This document shows, one piece after another, positions 8,385 through 16,825 of a stretch of 64,000 nt of DNA. The stretch lies in contig JAGMBK010000001.1 in assembly GCA_023129805.1 (NCBI GenBank), positions 1-64,000 of the forward strand, given 5' to 3'. The stretch comes from Candidatus Zixiibacteriota bacterium. GTDB taxonomy: Bacteria; Zixibacteria; MSB-5A5; SM1-73. The notes below the pieces were generated by a model. That model saw nothing but the letters and a program-made list of their open reading frames with translations. It had not been told where the DNA came from and did no database searches. Position 1 is the stretch's first letter. Each line of letters begins with the position of its first letter. Position numbers and translations under genes: made by a program.

Positions 8385-8951
8385 TTATATCGTTTCTGCT
8401 TCATCTATTAAAAGTTTCCATAATGATTCAATATCTAATCTCTTTGCCCAATGTTTTAGATAATCTAAGTCTAATTTCCCATACTGCACTTCATAAACTC
8501 GCAAGGCATCGGTAAATTGTTTTTCACTTCCACCGGAAAGTTTTGCCCATCTCAATTTGGCTAATATTGTATCCTCTGGACTTGAAACTTGCATCTTTAA
8601 CCCCATGAACTGTTCACTAATCTTGCGTGAAAAACGTGACCGATCAAAGGGGTCGTCGGTTAATACCCAAAAATCCACTTTATATCCTCCACTCACGTCA
8701 ATTAAATTGAACATACTCCGCCTGTCAATAGCATCGAAAATGCTCTCCTCATCCAAATAAAAATCAGGCGGTGGGAAAATTTCAACCAATTTGTGAGCGT
8801 TCGATTTTTGGATAGCAACTACCATATCAATATCATGTGTAGACCTCGGTTCACCTTGCAAGCTTGATACGACAGAGCCTGTTATCATATACTGGATTCC
8901 AGTTTGATCAAGTGCTTGAATAACCCTCTTTAGTAATTCCTGTTGTGACAT
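8385..8951 (-). CDS. Nucleotidyltransferase-fold protein (AbiEii-like), second gene of a two-gene module
   Basis: The 188 residues resemble minimal or AbiEii-type nucleotidyltransferases. After an N-terminal helix come YMITGSVVSSLQGEPRS (the GS motif) and THDIDMVVAI (the DxD metal-binding pair), then FNLIDVSGGYKVDFWVLTDDPF with a probable third carboxylate, and a helical C-terminus with SPEDTILAKLRWAKLSGGSEKQFTDAL. That last block is typical of this family. The start overlaps the upstream 71-residue gene by 22 bases, so the two are co-translated. Similar pairs often behave as toxin-antitoxin or phage-defence modules, but toxicity here is untested and the family name is my recognition. Confidence 0.8.
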   Translation of the reverse strand: MSQQELLKRVIQALDQTGIQYMITGSVVSSLQGEPRSTHDIDMVVAIQKSNAHKLVEIFPPPDFYLDEESIFDAIDRRSMFNLIDVSGGYKVDFWVLTDDPFDRSRFSRKISEQFMGLKMQVSSPEDTILAKLRWAKLSGGSEKQFTDALRVYEVQYGKLDLDYLKHWAKRLDIESLWKLLIDEAETI

Positions 8952-9145
8952 TTATCGAGACGCTCCAGAAGTATTCTTTTGAATTCTTCATCAGAAAGAT
9001 TCGGGAATCTTTTGTGTAATCCGTTGATAAAAAGTTGCCTGGTAAATTCAGACAACTCAAATGCCTTAAGCAACCTTTTCTGGGGTGACATTTGGCGAAG
9101 CACTTGAATGTATATTTTATGATTTTGCCGTTCTTTGATGTTCAT
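8930..9145 (-). CDS. Small conserved partner protein of the nucleotidyltransferase
   Basis: The start is taken at the ATG at 9145, preceded by GAGG at suitable spacing. The frame is open to 9253, but that part is repeat-derived. The 71-residue product contains SPQKRLLKAFELSEFTRQLF, then a segment with FPNLSDEEFKRILLERLDKC. It has no signal peptide or membrane segment and is predicted all-helical. Such small proteins recur directly upstream of AbiEii-like nucleotidyltransferases, with the stop overlapping the next start as here. By analogy it could be an antitoxin or accessory subunit. The function is unproven. Confidence 0.75.
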   Translation of the reverse strand: MNIKERQNHKIYIQVLRQMSPQKRLLKAFELSEFTRQLFINGLHKRFPNLSDEEFKRILLERLDKCHNRNY

Positions 9146-9155
9146 AATTTCCTCG

Positions 9156-9227
9156 TTCGTCACGGACGCCTTCGTCCGTGACGAAAAGGGTAACGGATTC
9201 ATCCTGATCCCCCGCCAAAGGCGGGGG
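9156..9227. repeat. Two adjacent palindromes: CACGGACG family (B) and CCGCC family (D)
   Basis: TTCGTCACGGACG pairs perfectly with CGTCCGTGACGAA across CCTT (9156-9185). After about 20 bases, CCCCCGCC pairs with GGCGGGGG across AAA (9209-9227). A short GAACGGACAAGGAATCCGTCACC tail relates to the same words. Confidence 0.85.
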
Positions 9228-9303
9228 AGAACGGACAAGGAATCCGTCACCAACTGAAGGTTCTAAACTGATTCTTTATCCGACATTCGTCATTAATCAT
9301 TCG

Positions 9304-10182
9304 TCATTCTATATTCTGCACCTGCTCTCTTATCTTCTCGATCTCCTCTTTTAGGAAGATCACCTTTTGCGAAACTTCCGCATCTGCCGCTTTGGATCCG
9401 ATGGTATTGGCTTCCCGGTTCATCTCCTGAAGCAAAAATGTGAGTCTTTTCCCCACCGGCACGTCTTCTTTTAAAGCGAAGAGAAACTGGTTATTGTGGC
9501 TTCTGAACCTGACGCACTCCTCGGTGACATCGCATTTCTCCGCCATCAACGCTACTTCCAACTCAATCCGATGCTCGTCCACAGTCGAATTATCGATAAG
9601 TTCTTTTATTCTGCTTTTAAGTTTTTTTCTGTAATTATCGATGCTCTTTGGAGTCAATCTCTCTATTTCGGGGATCGTCTCCTCTAATCTTGCGACCCTT
9701 TCTAACAGATCCTGTGCCAGTTTTGCCCCTTCTGCTTTTCGCATCTGGTTGAACTCCTCCAGAGCCTGGGAAGTAATTTTACGGACGATCTCCCAGGCTT
9801 TATTTAACTCAGGCTCCTCCTTCTCCACCTTCACCAGATCGGGCAAGCTGAGGAATTGATCCATCCTGATCTCTCCAGAGAGACCGAACCGCTGTTTGAG
9901 TTGGGTCATTATGTTAAAATAAACATCTGCTACCTCTTCGTTCAATTTAACGTAAGAAGCCACCGGCGAGGTCTCCTCCCAGTTTAAGGTGAAGTTGATC
10001 TTGCCCCGGGTGATGGTGGAAAGGATGATCTCCTTCAGCTTGGATTCCAGAGGAGAAAGATTTTTGGGCAGACGAAATTGTATATCACAAAAGCGATTGT
10101 TCACCGAGCTTATCTCTACCGCGGCTTTTATGTTCTCTTCGACCAGCTCGGCTCTGCCATATCCGGTCATGCTTGCGATCAT
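9304..10182 (-). CDS. yicC: YicC-family endoribonuclease
   Basis: YicC proteins are conserved bacterial endoribonucleases of the YicC/YloC family. The 292-residue product begins MIASMTGYGRAE, the invariant family N-terminus, and has VNNRFCDIQFRLP, the central ESKLKEII and RGKINFTL segments, and a C-terminal DUF1732 part with HRIELEVALMAEKCDVTEE, RFRSHNNQF, and TFLLQEMNREANTIGSKA. I start at the ATG at 10182 because GGAG lies eight to nine bases upstream. The in-frame TTG at 10197 would place the ribosome binding site inside the gene. It heads the minus-strand run that continues to gmk and rpoZ. A near-consensus promoter lies just upstream. Confidence 0.95.
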   Translation of the reverse strand: MIASMTGYGRAELVEENIKAAVEISSVNNRFCDIQFRLPKNLSPLESKLKEIILSTITRGKINFTLNWEETSPVASYVKLNEEVADVYFNIMTQLKQRFGLSGEIRMDQFLSLPDLVKVEKEEPELNKAWEIVRKITSQALEEFNQMRKAEGAKLAQDLLERVARLEETIPEIERLTPKSIDNYRKKLKSRIKELIDNSTVDEHRIELEVALMAEKCDVTEECVRFRSHNNQFLFALKEDVPVGKRLTFLLQEMNREANTIGSKAADAEVSQKVIFLKEEIEKIREQVQNIE

Positions 10183-10204
10183 AAGATTCTCCTGCAAAAA
10201 CAGT

Positions 10205-10232
10205 ATTATAGTTTATTACTAAACTTTGTCAA
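10205..10232 (-). promoter_or_regulatory. Sigma-70-type promoter for yicC
   Basis: On the minus strand TTGACA (10232-10227) and TATAAT (10210-10205) are separated by 16 bases and lie about 20 bases before the yicC start. Both hexamers match the consensus exactly. It may drive the yicC-gmk-rpoZ-topA series, although accessory genes now intervene. Confidence 0.85.
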
Positions 10233-10268
10233 TCAAAATTTGCCCGCTTCTTGTAAATAAACAGGTAG

Positions 10269-10292
10269 ATAGTATCCACCCGTGGATACTAT
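10269..10292. repeat. Perfect 11-bp-arm palindrome at the left end of the transposase remnant
   Basis: ATAGTATCCAC and GTGGATACTAT are perfect inverted arms around CC. The last two bases overlap the ATG of the decayed transposase at 10291. It could be a transposase operator or an insertion-sequence end. Confidence 0.7.
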
Positions 10293-11429
10293 GGTACTGG
10301 CAAGATACACAGAGGTTATGAGCAGAGTCAAGGATTCATCCTGAAGGATAAGTTTTGGTGGCGGCAGCAGATGGTAAGATATGCTCAGGAGGTGGGTATA
10401 TCAGAGACAGCCAAGGGAGTTTGGGACCACTCGGAAGACGGCAAGGTTGTGGTTGTATCGTTTAGCTTAGGGCTGGAGTAAAGGGTTGTTGGGTCGCTCT
10501 CGCGCTCCCCAGCGGATACCTCACAGGACCTGTGGTGAGTTGGAAGGTAAGGTGGTGGAGTTGAAGGAGCGCTACTTTGCTTTTTCAGCAACTCGTTTGA
10601 CTTCGTCCCGAGGACTCAGTCCGAGGGAAGGAGTTGTTTGATTTGCCATTGAGTACTGGGGCGATGTATCGGATCTTTCGGGAGCATAATTTGACAAAGA
10701 GGAAGAAAAAATATCAGAGGCAGAGGGATTTGCGGGAGGTAAAGAGGAAGCTTAAGGTTTTTGAGATGATTCAGATGGACACCAAGAGGTTGGATGATAT
10801 AGAGGAGCTTTATCCGGCTTACCGCAGGTATAAGTTACCTCGCTATCAATTTACGGCTCGGGATGTGCGCACTGGAGGGGTATGGATCGCCTACGCTATG
10901 GAGAATACCCTTACTAATGCGGTTTGGTTTTTGAAGCTTTTAGCTTTGCATTTGAGTCTTTGGTGAGTAGATTTGAAAAAGGTTAGGATCCAGACAGACA
11001 ATGGGGGTAAGTTTGTGGGCAGTTGGCAGAAAAAGGAGTCTTCGGAGTTTGTAAGGTTAACGGAGAGGAATTGGGTGGACATTTTCCTATTCCTCCTGAG
11101 GCTAAAACTTATTCGTATGAATGCATATGCATAATTCTGATGTGGAGGCTCTGCATGGTCGGATAGAGGAGGAGTTCTACCGGATTGAGCCCATCGGCTG
11201 CAAAGCCGAGTTTTTTGGCAAAGCAAAAGCTTATTTGCGATGGTTCAACTATCACCGGATGAACCACTATAAGGAGGCCATCCCCATCCGGCTTTTATCT
11301 GATCTGACTGGCAGCCAATACCGTCCCCAAATCTTCGACCTGGCACCTGTGCTCTTAGACAGCTACACACGCAGACCAACTGGATACAATGTACCTGTAA
11401 AGCGCAAAATCAGCCATTTTTTCTCTTGA
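10291..11429 (+). pseudogene. Decayed DDE (rve-type) transposase of an insertion sequence
   Basis: The protein can be reassembled only by changing frame several times. MVLARYTEVMSRVKD is followed by a stop, then DKFWWRQQMVRYAQEVGISE continues in another frame. A helix-turn-helix piece RKTARLWLYRF and then APQRIPHRTCGELEGK follow in further frames. The integrase core has EMIQMDTKRLDDI (first Asp), a stop near 10964, IQTDNGGKFVGSW (second Asp), more damage, and DVEALHGRIEEEFYRI (catalytic Glu) in the last fragment, which ends at 11429. A palindromic stretch (CTTCGTCCCGAGGACTCAGT onwards, about 10600-10630) breaks the frame before FDLPLSTGA. The IS family is probably IS3/IS481-like, but this is not certain. 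Confidence 0.85.
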
Positions 11430-11454
11430 CAGGAGAGTGACATTTTGGTATACT
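11426..11454 (+). promoter_or_regulatory. Consensus sigma-70 promoter at the edge of the dead transposase
   Basis: TTGACA (11426-11431), a 17-base spacer and TATACT (11449-11454) form a near-perfect promoter. It overlaps the transposase stop codon and points into the polysaccharide cluster, giving a predicted leader of about 360 bases before the first gene. Confidence 0.75.
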
Positions 11455-11585
11455 AAACCGCGAATTTTTTGAAAAAGCTGGAAAAGTTGATTTTTAAGCC
11501 CCAGAAAGGAGGAAACACTTACCGTATAAGCTAAAGGGTTTATAAGCCAGGTTGAAGTGGGGATCTAAGAACCTTAAGCCTTAGG

Positions 11586-11675
11586 CGGGATTTTCAACCA
11601 CCGCCCGTGGCGGGATTTTCAACCACCGCCCGTGGCGGGATTTTCAACCACCGCCCGTGGCGGGATTTTCAACAT
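11586..11675. repeat. Three and a part tandem 25-bp units with CCGCC...GGCGG hairpins (family D)
   Basis: The unit TTTTCAACCACCGCCCGTGG plus CGGGA starts at 11591, 11616 and 11641, with a partial fourth copy at 11666 and a leading GGCGGGA at 11584. The copies are identical. Each holds the hairpin CCGCC-CGT-GGCGG. A related unit occurs once at 36195-36235. There are no spacers, so this is not a CRISPR array. Confidence 0.9.
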
Positions 11676-11751
11676 AGCTGAGGAGACAAAGTATGATTTG
11701 GGTACACTGCTTGGCTTTAGAGTTGAAAGAAGCTTATTTTTAGAAGATGAT

Positions 11752-11797
11752 GCCGAGTTGAGATGGAGTTTGGTCCCATAACTAACTCGGCTTTTTT
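11752..11797 (+). terminator. Terminator-like hairpin in the leader of the polysaccharide cluster
   Basis: GCCGAGTT (11752-11759) pairs with AACTCGGC (11784-11791), followed at once by six T. It stands between the promoter at 11426 and the first gene at 11824, so it would act as an attenuator unless transcription starts downstream. The loop of 24 bases is long for a plain terminator. Confidence 0.6.
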
Positions 11798-11823
11798 AAA
11801 TTATCTGAATAGGAGTTTATAGT

Positions 11824-13422
11824 TTGAGAAAAATACATCTTAAATTCTTTCTGATCTTCTCTTTAGTCCTCTTGAACTCAATTTTTACACTTAACCGAAC
11901 TTTGGGACAAGATGTGACCACAGGGGAGATTTCAATCCCCACCCCTACCACTGCCGAACCTACGCAGGTTCTGGAGAAGAGTATAGACCCCACAGAGTAT
12001 GTGCTGGGAACCGGAGACCAGCTTTCCATCGACATCTGGGGGGAACTTAACGTTCACCACACCTTGACAGTCACCCCTGAGGGAAACTTGCTGATCCCAA
12101 AAGTGGGAAGGGTTCAGGTAGCAGGAGAGTATCTGGCAAAAGCCAAGGATATCATCCGGGAAGCCGTTCTTCAGTCTTACAAAAATGTTCCAGTAACCAT
12201 CACCTTACTAAACCTGAGAAAGGTGAAGGTTATGGTGGTTGGTGCGGTCAAAGCTCCAGGGATTTATCCTGTATACGCCAATACCCGGGTATCGGAGGTG
12301 ATTAACAGAGCAAGGGGATTTCTGGATAATTCCTCCCTCAGAAATATCGTAGTCACCCATCCTGACGGTAACACCACCACCGTAGATGTGTTCAGATTTG
12401 GTAGGATAGGTGACCGGAGCAGAAATCCTTATGTTCTGGGTGGAGATGTTATCTTTGTGCCGGCAAGAGAAAGGAATATAAACACCGTGGGAATTTATGG
12501 GGCGGTAAAATCCGGGGGTGAGTTTGAGTATGCCTCCCAAGATAGCCTGCTTGATCTGATACGTTTAGCCTATGGTCTAACCTTGGATGTGGATCTTCTC
12601 CAGGGGGAGCTGATCAGGTTCAACCCGGATAACCTTACCACCACAACTATCCCCATTGATCTAGAAGGGTTATTGTCAGGGAATGATCCTCAGAAAAATC
12701 TGCCTCTTTTGCCAGATGACCGGGTGTTTATACGAACAGTTCCCAAATTTCATAAGAAAGACCAGGTGATCGTACATGGAGAGGTGTACTATCCAGGGGT
12801 GTATCATATTGAGGAAGACAAAACAAAGCTATCTGAGGTCATCGCAAAGGCTGGAGGATTCACCCCGAACGCCTCCCTGACCGAGGCAGAGATGGTGAGA
12901 TCCTATAACGTGGTCGATCCCGAATTCGAAAGATTGAAAAGCATTCCAGTGGCAGACATGACCGAGTCGGAATACGAATATTTCAAACTCAGATCCCGAG
13001 AGGAGCCGGGAAGGGTGGCATGCGATTTTGAAAAGTTATTTATAGAAGGATTGAGCGAATATGACATTAGCTTAAAAAGTGGAGATGTAATTAACATACC
13101 ACCTAAGAGCATGGTGGTAAACGTTTCGGGAAGCGTGATAAATCCAGGATTGATTCCATACGAATCAGGCAAAGATTACAAGTATTATATAGATCGGGCT
13201 GGAGGGTTCTCGTGGAAAGCGCGCAAAAGCAAAATCCTGATCATCAAAGGACAGACCGGGGAAAGAATGAAGCCATCTAAGCGCCGCAAAATAGATCCAG
13301 GAGATACTATTTTAGTCCCGGAGAAGCCGGAAAGGGACTATTGGAAGCTCTTTAAGGATACCATGCTGGTATTGGGGAATGTTGCCACCATTTACCTGGT
13401 GATTCAGCAAGCCACCGAATGA
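11824..13422 (+). CDS. wza: Polysaccharide export outer-membrane protein (Wza-like, SLBB domains)
   Basis: Wza-type proteins form the outer-membrane channel that exports capsular or exopolysaccharide. The start is TTG at 11824, with AGGAG eight bases upstream. The 532 residues begin with a signal peptide (KFFLIFSLVLLNSIF), with no lipobox cysteine seen. A polysaccharide export domain follows (YVLGTGDQLSIDIWGEL and LTVTPEGNLLIPKVGRVQVAG), then successive SLBB domains with VMVVGAVKAPGIYPV, VIVHGEVYYPGVYHI and VVNVSGSVINPGLIPY. A hydrophobic segment lies near the end (TMLVLGNVATIYLVI). It is longer than Escherichia coli Wza because of the extra SLBB repeats. It is the first gene of the cluster and is followed by a chain-length regulator. 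Confidence 0.93.
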   Translation: MRKIHLKFFLIFSLVLLNSIFTLNRTLGQDVTTGEISIPTPTTAEPTQVLEKSIDPTEYVLGTGDQLSIDIWGELNVHHTLTVTPEGNLLIPKVGRVQVAGEYLAKAKDIIREAVLQSYKNVPVTITLLNLRKVKVMVVGAVKAPGIYPVYANTRVSEVINRARGFLDNSSLRNIVVTHPDGNTTTVDVFRFGRIGDRSRNPYVLGGDVIFVPARERNINTVGIYGAVKSGGEFEYASQDSLLDLIRLAYGLTLDVDLLQGELIRFNPDNLTTTTIPIDLEGLLSGNDPQKNLPLLPDDRVFIRTVPKFHKKDQVIVHGEVYYPGVYHIEEDKTKLSEVIAKAGGFTPNASLTEAEMVRSYNVVDPEFERLKSIPVADMTESEYEYFKLRSREEPGRVACDFEKLFIEGLSEYDISLKSGDVINIPPKSMVVNVSGSVINPGLIPYESGKDYKYYIDRAGGFSWKARKSKILIIKGQTGERMKPSKRRKIDPGDTILVPEKPERDYWKLFKDTMLVLGNVATIYLVIQQATE

Positions 13423-13460
13423 AAAAAGGTGTGATCTTGGTTAAAAAATGAGGATGGGGA

Positions 13461-14717
13461 ATGGAAAGCGAAAGAACTGAAGCCGAAAAAGTAAACATTT
13501 ACACCTATCTAATCATCCTGGTGAACTACCGCCGGTTCATCTTTTTAAACCTGGTTGGAGTATGTTTGATCGTGGCGATTATCTCCTTATTGCTGCCCCG
13601 CTGGTATCGCTCCACCACCACCATCCTTCCTCCAGGAGGGGAGGCTTTAGGTTTAGGAGCAGCATCCTCCCTTATGGGCACAGCCACCGGACTTGCCGCT
13701 TCTTTCTCCTTGCCTTTTATGGCAACTCCGTCAGATATCATCGCCGCAATTCTGGAATCAAGAAGTGTGGGGGAGGCGGTGGTACAGAAGGAGAATCTGA
13801 TGGAAGTCTATAAAGCCAAATCCATGGAGAAGGCTTTAAAGGAACTTTTCTCGCATGTGTCGGTAAAGGTAACTGAGGAAGGATTGATATCGCTATCTTA
13901 TGAGGACAAAGACAGAATCAGAGCCGCCAAGGTGGCAAATCGGTTTGTAGAGGAGTTGGATCGGATCAACAGAAAGACAAGTACATCCCAGGCAAAGAAT
14001 GCTCGGATGTTTATAGAGGAAAGATTAGCTCAAACTCAAAAAGAGTTAACTCAAGCTGAAGAGAATTTGAGGGAATTTAAAGAGGAAAACAAAACCATAC
14101 TTTTAGACGATCAGATGAAGGCTGCCATAGGCAAGGCTTCCGATCTTAAAGCTCAAATGGTCTCCTCGGAGATCGATCTGAATGTGCTGAGCAAGACCTT
14201 GTCTCCCTCACATCCACAGATTAAGTCGCTGAGAAGCAGAATAAATGAAATAAAAAAACAGTTGGAGATTTTACAACTGGGAAACCAGGAAGAAGACTCT
14301 GAAGGGAAAACGGTTTTAGACGTTCCTTTTGCTGAAGTTCCTTCTTTAAGCCTCAAGCTGGCGCGACTGGTTCGAGAAGTAAAAATTCAGGAGAGAGTAT
14401 TTGAACTTTTGACCCAGCAATATGAGCAATACAAAATTCAGGAGACGAAAGATACCCCCACCATTCAGATCCTGGACAGGGCCGTTCCTCCGGAGAGACG
14501 AGCCAAACCCAAAAGGGCACTTCTGGTGGGGCTTTCAGGCATCTTAAGCATCTTCGCATCCTTAGTCTTTATATTCGGCTTGGAATATTTCAAGAGGTCA
14601 AAACAGAAAAATCCCGAGGCAATTGAAAAACTTGAGTCTCTTCTGGGTGCCTGGAGAAAGGATGCGGAGGATTTGAAGAGGAAGATCTCATTCAGACACA
14701 AAAAGGATTCACTCTGA
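13461..14717 (+). CDS. wzz: Chain-length determinant / Wzz-GumC family inner-membrane protein
   Basis: Wzz-type proteins set polymer length and connect synthesis to export. The 418 residues have an N-terminal transmembrane segment (FIFLNLVGVCLIVAIISLLL), a Wzz periplasmic domain starting YRSTTTILPPGGEALGLGAA, a long coiled coil from about residue 175 to 275 (AQTQKELTQAEENLREFKEE), the LARLVREVKIQERVFELLTQ block, and a C-terminal segment with the proline-rich PPERRAKPKR before the second membrane helix. There is no tyrosine-kinase domain, so a kinase, if used, is encoded elsewhere. It lies 38 bases after wza and has a ribosome binding site (GATGGGG) before ATG 13461. Confidence 0.9.
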   Translation: MESERTEAEKVNIYTYLIILVNYRRFIFLNLVGVCLIVAIISLLLPRWYRSTTTILPPGGEALGLGAASSLMGTATGLAASFSLPFMATPSDIIAAILESRSVGEAVVQKENLMEVYKAKSMEKALKELFSHVSVKVTEEGLISLSYEDKDRIRAAKVANRFVEELDRINRKTSTSQAKNARMFIEERLAQTQKELTQAEENLREFKEENKTILLDDQMKAAIGKASDLKAQMVSSEIDLNVLSKTLSPSHPQIKSLRSRINEIKKQLEILQLGNQEEDSEGKTVLDVPFAEVPSLSLKLARLVREVKIQERVFELLTQQYEQYKIQETKDTPTIQILDRAVPPERRAKPKRALLVGLSGILSIFASLVFIFGLEYFKRSKQKNPEAIEKLESLLGAWRKDAEDLKRKISFRHKKDSL

Positions 14718-14932
14718 CTTTGTCCTGAAGGAAGGATAGTCTTTCGAGGCTGGTTTAACGGTGACGAGACTCGTATCGAGGCTTGAAGCTCGGCAATAGA
14801 AGCTGGAAAATTCCCAACAGATGAAACAGAGGAAGAATTTCAAGCGTCGAACTTCGGAAGTCGAGCTTCGTTACCAGCTTCGCCAACGACAAACGATAAT
14901 TGTTAACCGGTAATTTTTTTGAAAGGTAGAGT

Positions 14933-15940
14933 ATGATCAAAATAGGTCTAATAGGTTGTGGTGCCTGGGGAAAAAACTTGCTAAGGAATTTTTCCGATCT
15001 GCCCGGATGCGTGCTCCTCTCGTGTTGTGATGAAAATCCCAAGCAGATAGAGAGACTCCGCCCCAATTACCCCAAGGTTAAATTCACTCAAGATCAAAAA
15101 GAGATCATAGAGAATCCCAATTTGGATGCGGTGGTGATCTCTACCCCTCCTGCCTCACATTTCAAGCTGTCCAGGGCCGCTATTCTGGCAGATAAGGATG
15201 TTTTTGTGGAGAAGCCTATGGTGCTGGAGGTAGCTGAGGGGGAGGAATTGGTGAAATTAGCAGAGGAGAAGAAAAAGATCTTGATGGTAGGACATATCAT
15301 GGAATACCACGCCGCCGTCCTGAAATTAAAGGAATATATATCTAAGGGTGAATTGGGCAAAGTATATTATCTTTATTCCACGCGGATAAACTTAGGGAGG
15401 GTCCGCGATACGGAGAACGCCCTGTGGAGCTTTGCTCCTCATGACATCTCCATGATAATGTTTTTGTTGGAAAAAGATCCTGTATCAGTTTCTGCCACAG
15501 GCGAATGTTATCTGCAGAAGGGGATCGAGGACGTGGCTTTCATGACCATGCACTTTCCTGACGGGGTGATGGCTCATATTCATGTGAGTTGGCTTGACCC
15601 GCATAAGGATAGAAAACTGACTGTGGTGGGAGACAAGAAGATGGCGGTTTTCGATGATACTGAATCTTCAGAGAAGATCTGGATTTACGACAAGGGAGTG
15701 GATACTAAGCTGGATTATAACACCTATGGAGAATATCTGAGCCTCAGGTTCGGGGATATTCTGATTCCTAAAATCGAGAGCACAGAACCCTTGAAGGTGG
15801 AATGTGAACATTTTATCGATTGTGTTCAGAATCGCAAGACCCCGCGAAGCGACGGTGAGGATGGTCTGCGGGTGTTGAAGGTTTTAGATGCCGCTCAGAG
15901 ATCTTTAAAGATGGGCGGCACTCCAGTTAGAATAGAATAG
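14933..15940 (+). CDS. wbpB: Gfo/Idh/MocA oxidoreductase, WbpB/WlbA type (UDP-GlcNAcA 3-dehydrogenase)
   Basis: WbpB/WlbA enzymes oxidise UDP-N-acetylglucosaminuronic acid at C3 with NAD(P). The 335 residues have the Rossmann motif GLIGCGAWGKNLLRNF, the ISTPPASHF segment, and the family EKP motif in DVFVEKPMVLEVAEG. The C-terminal part has SFAPHDISMIMFLL and YLSLRFGDILIPKIES followed by EPLKVECEHFIDC, characteristic of the WlbA branch. The next genes encode the matching acetyltransferase, aminotransferase and 2-epimerase, which strongly supports this substrate assignment. The 215 bases upstream contain short inverted repeats but no gene. Confidence 0.85.
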   Translation: MIKIGLIGCGAWGKNLLRNFSDLPGCVLLSCCDENPKQIERLRPNYPKVKFTQDQKEIIENPNLDAVVISTPPASHFKLSRAAILADKDVFVEKPMVLEVAEGEELVKLAEEKKKILMVGHIMEYHAAVLKLKEYISKGELGKVYYLYSTRINLGRVRDTENALWSFAPHDISMIMFLLEKDPVSVSATGECYLQKGIEDVAFMTMHFPDGVMAHIHVSWLDPHKDRKLTVVGDKKMAVFDDTESSEKIWIYDKGVDTKLDYNTYGEYLSLRFGDILIPKIESTEPLKVECEHFIDCVQNRKTPRSDGEDGLRVLKVLDAAQRSLKMGGTPVRIE

Positions 15941-15989
15941 AATTTAACTTTTCACCACACTTCTCAAAGATTTTTTCAGGAGTCAAACC

Positions 15990-16733
15990 ATGGAGAATTT
16001 CATTGACAAATCTGCTCAGATTGGAGAGATGACTAAAGTTGGCCGGTATACCATCATAGACAAAGATGTTAAAATCGGAAAAGGATGTATTATCGGAAAC
16101 AATGTTACCATCTATCCTGAAACCGAAATTAGAGATTTCGTCAGAATAGATGACAATACGGTGATAGGAAAGTTGCCCATGAAGGCAGCCACCTCCGCCA
16201 CCACCAAGGAAGGGCAACTTCCCCCTGCTAAGATCGGAGATAGGTGTCTGATCGGCACATCAGTGGTTATCTATGCCGGTGCCACATTAGGGAAAAAGAT
16301 TTTAGTGGCTGATCTGTCCACCATCAGGGAAAATGTCACCGTAGGAGATTTCACTATCGTGGGGAGAGGTGTCGCCATTGAGAATTTCTGTAAGGTGGGC
16401 TCGTATTGCAAGTTAGAAACAAACGTCTATATCACCGCTTATTCGGAGTTGGAGGATCGTTGTTTCATCGCCCCCTGCGTGGCCACCAGCAACGACAACT
16501 ATATGGCCCGAAGTAAGGAAAGATTTAAGCACTTCAAAGGGGTGACGGTCAAAAAAGGAGGAAGAATCGGGCTTAATGCCACCATCCTTCCCGGAAAGGT
16601 GATCGGTGAGGACTCGCAGGTTGCTGCCGGAGCGGTGGTAACCAAGGACACACCATCTAAGAAGATAGTCCTGGGCTCGCCTGCCAGAGTCTGGAGGGAT
16701 GTGCCCCAAGATCAGCTTCTGGAGAATCAATAG
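15990..16733 (+). CDS. wbpD: Hexapeptide-repeat N-acetyltransferase, WbpD/WlbB type
   Basis: WbpD/WlbB acetylates the 3-amino group of UDP-GlcNAc3NA using acetyl-CoA. The 247 residues are built of left-handed beta-helix hexapeptide repeats (IGEMTKVGRYTIIDKDVKIG, IGKGCIIGNNVTIYPET, IGLNATILPGKVIG) with a central loop carrying ATSNDNYMARSKERFKHFKG and a C-terminal KKIVLGSPARVWRD, as in sugar-nucleotide acetyltransferases. It is longer at the N-terminus than the roughly 190-residue WbpD of Pseudomonas. It lies 49 bases after the dehydrogenase and before the aminotransferase. Confidence 0.85.
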   Translation: MENFIDKSAQIGEMTKVGRYTIIDKDVKIGKGCIIGNNVTIYPETEIRDFVRIDDNTVIGKLPMKAATSATTKEGQLPPAKIGDRCLIGTSVVIYAGATLGKKILVADLSTIRENVTVGDFTIVGRGVAIENFCKVGSYCKLETNVYITAYSELEDRCFIAPCVATSNDNYMARSKERFKHFKGVTVKKGGRIGLNATILPGKVIGEDSQVAAGAVVTKDTPSKKIVLGSPARVWRDVPQDQLLENQ

Positions 16734-16825
16734 GTAGCTCAAAGAATAAAACCTTTTTAGGTTTGATAAAAGCTGTTTTGCTGTTTTACTTTGAGAGAAC
16801 GAATAAAAACTTGTGGGAGGATTAG

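Noticed and set aside
10385..10591. Minus-strand frame inside the transposase remnant
   Set aside because: It is antisense to readable transposase fragments.
11586..11675. Tandem 25-base units considered as a CRISPR array
   Set aside because: There are no unique spacers. The units abut directly and are a hairpin repeat of the dispersed CCGCC family.
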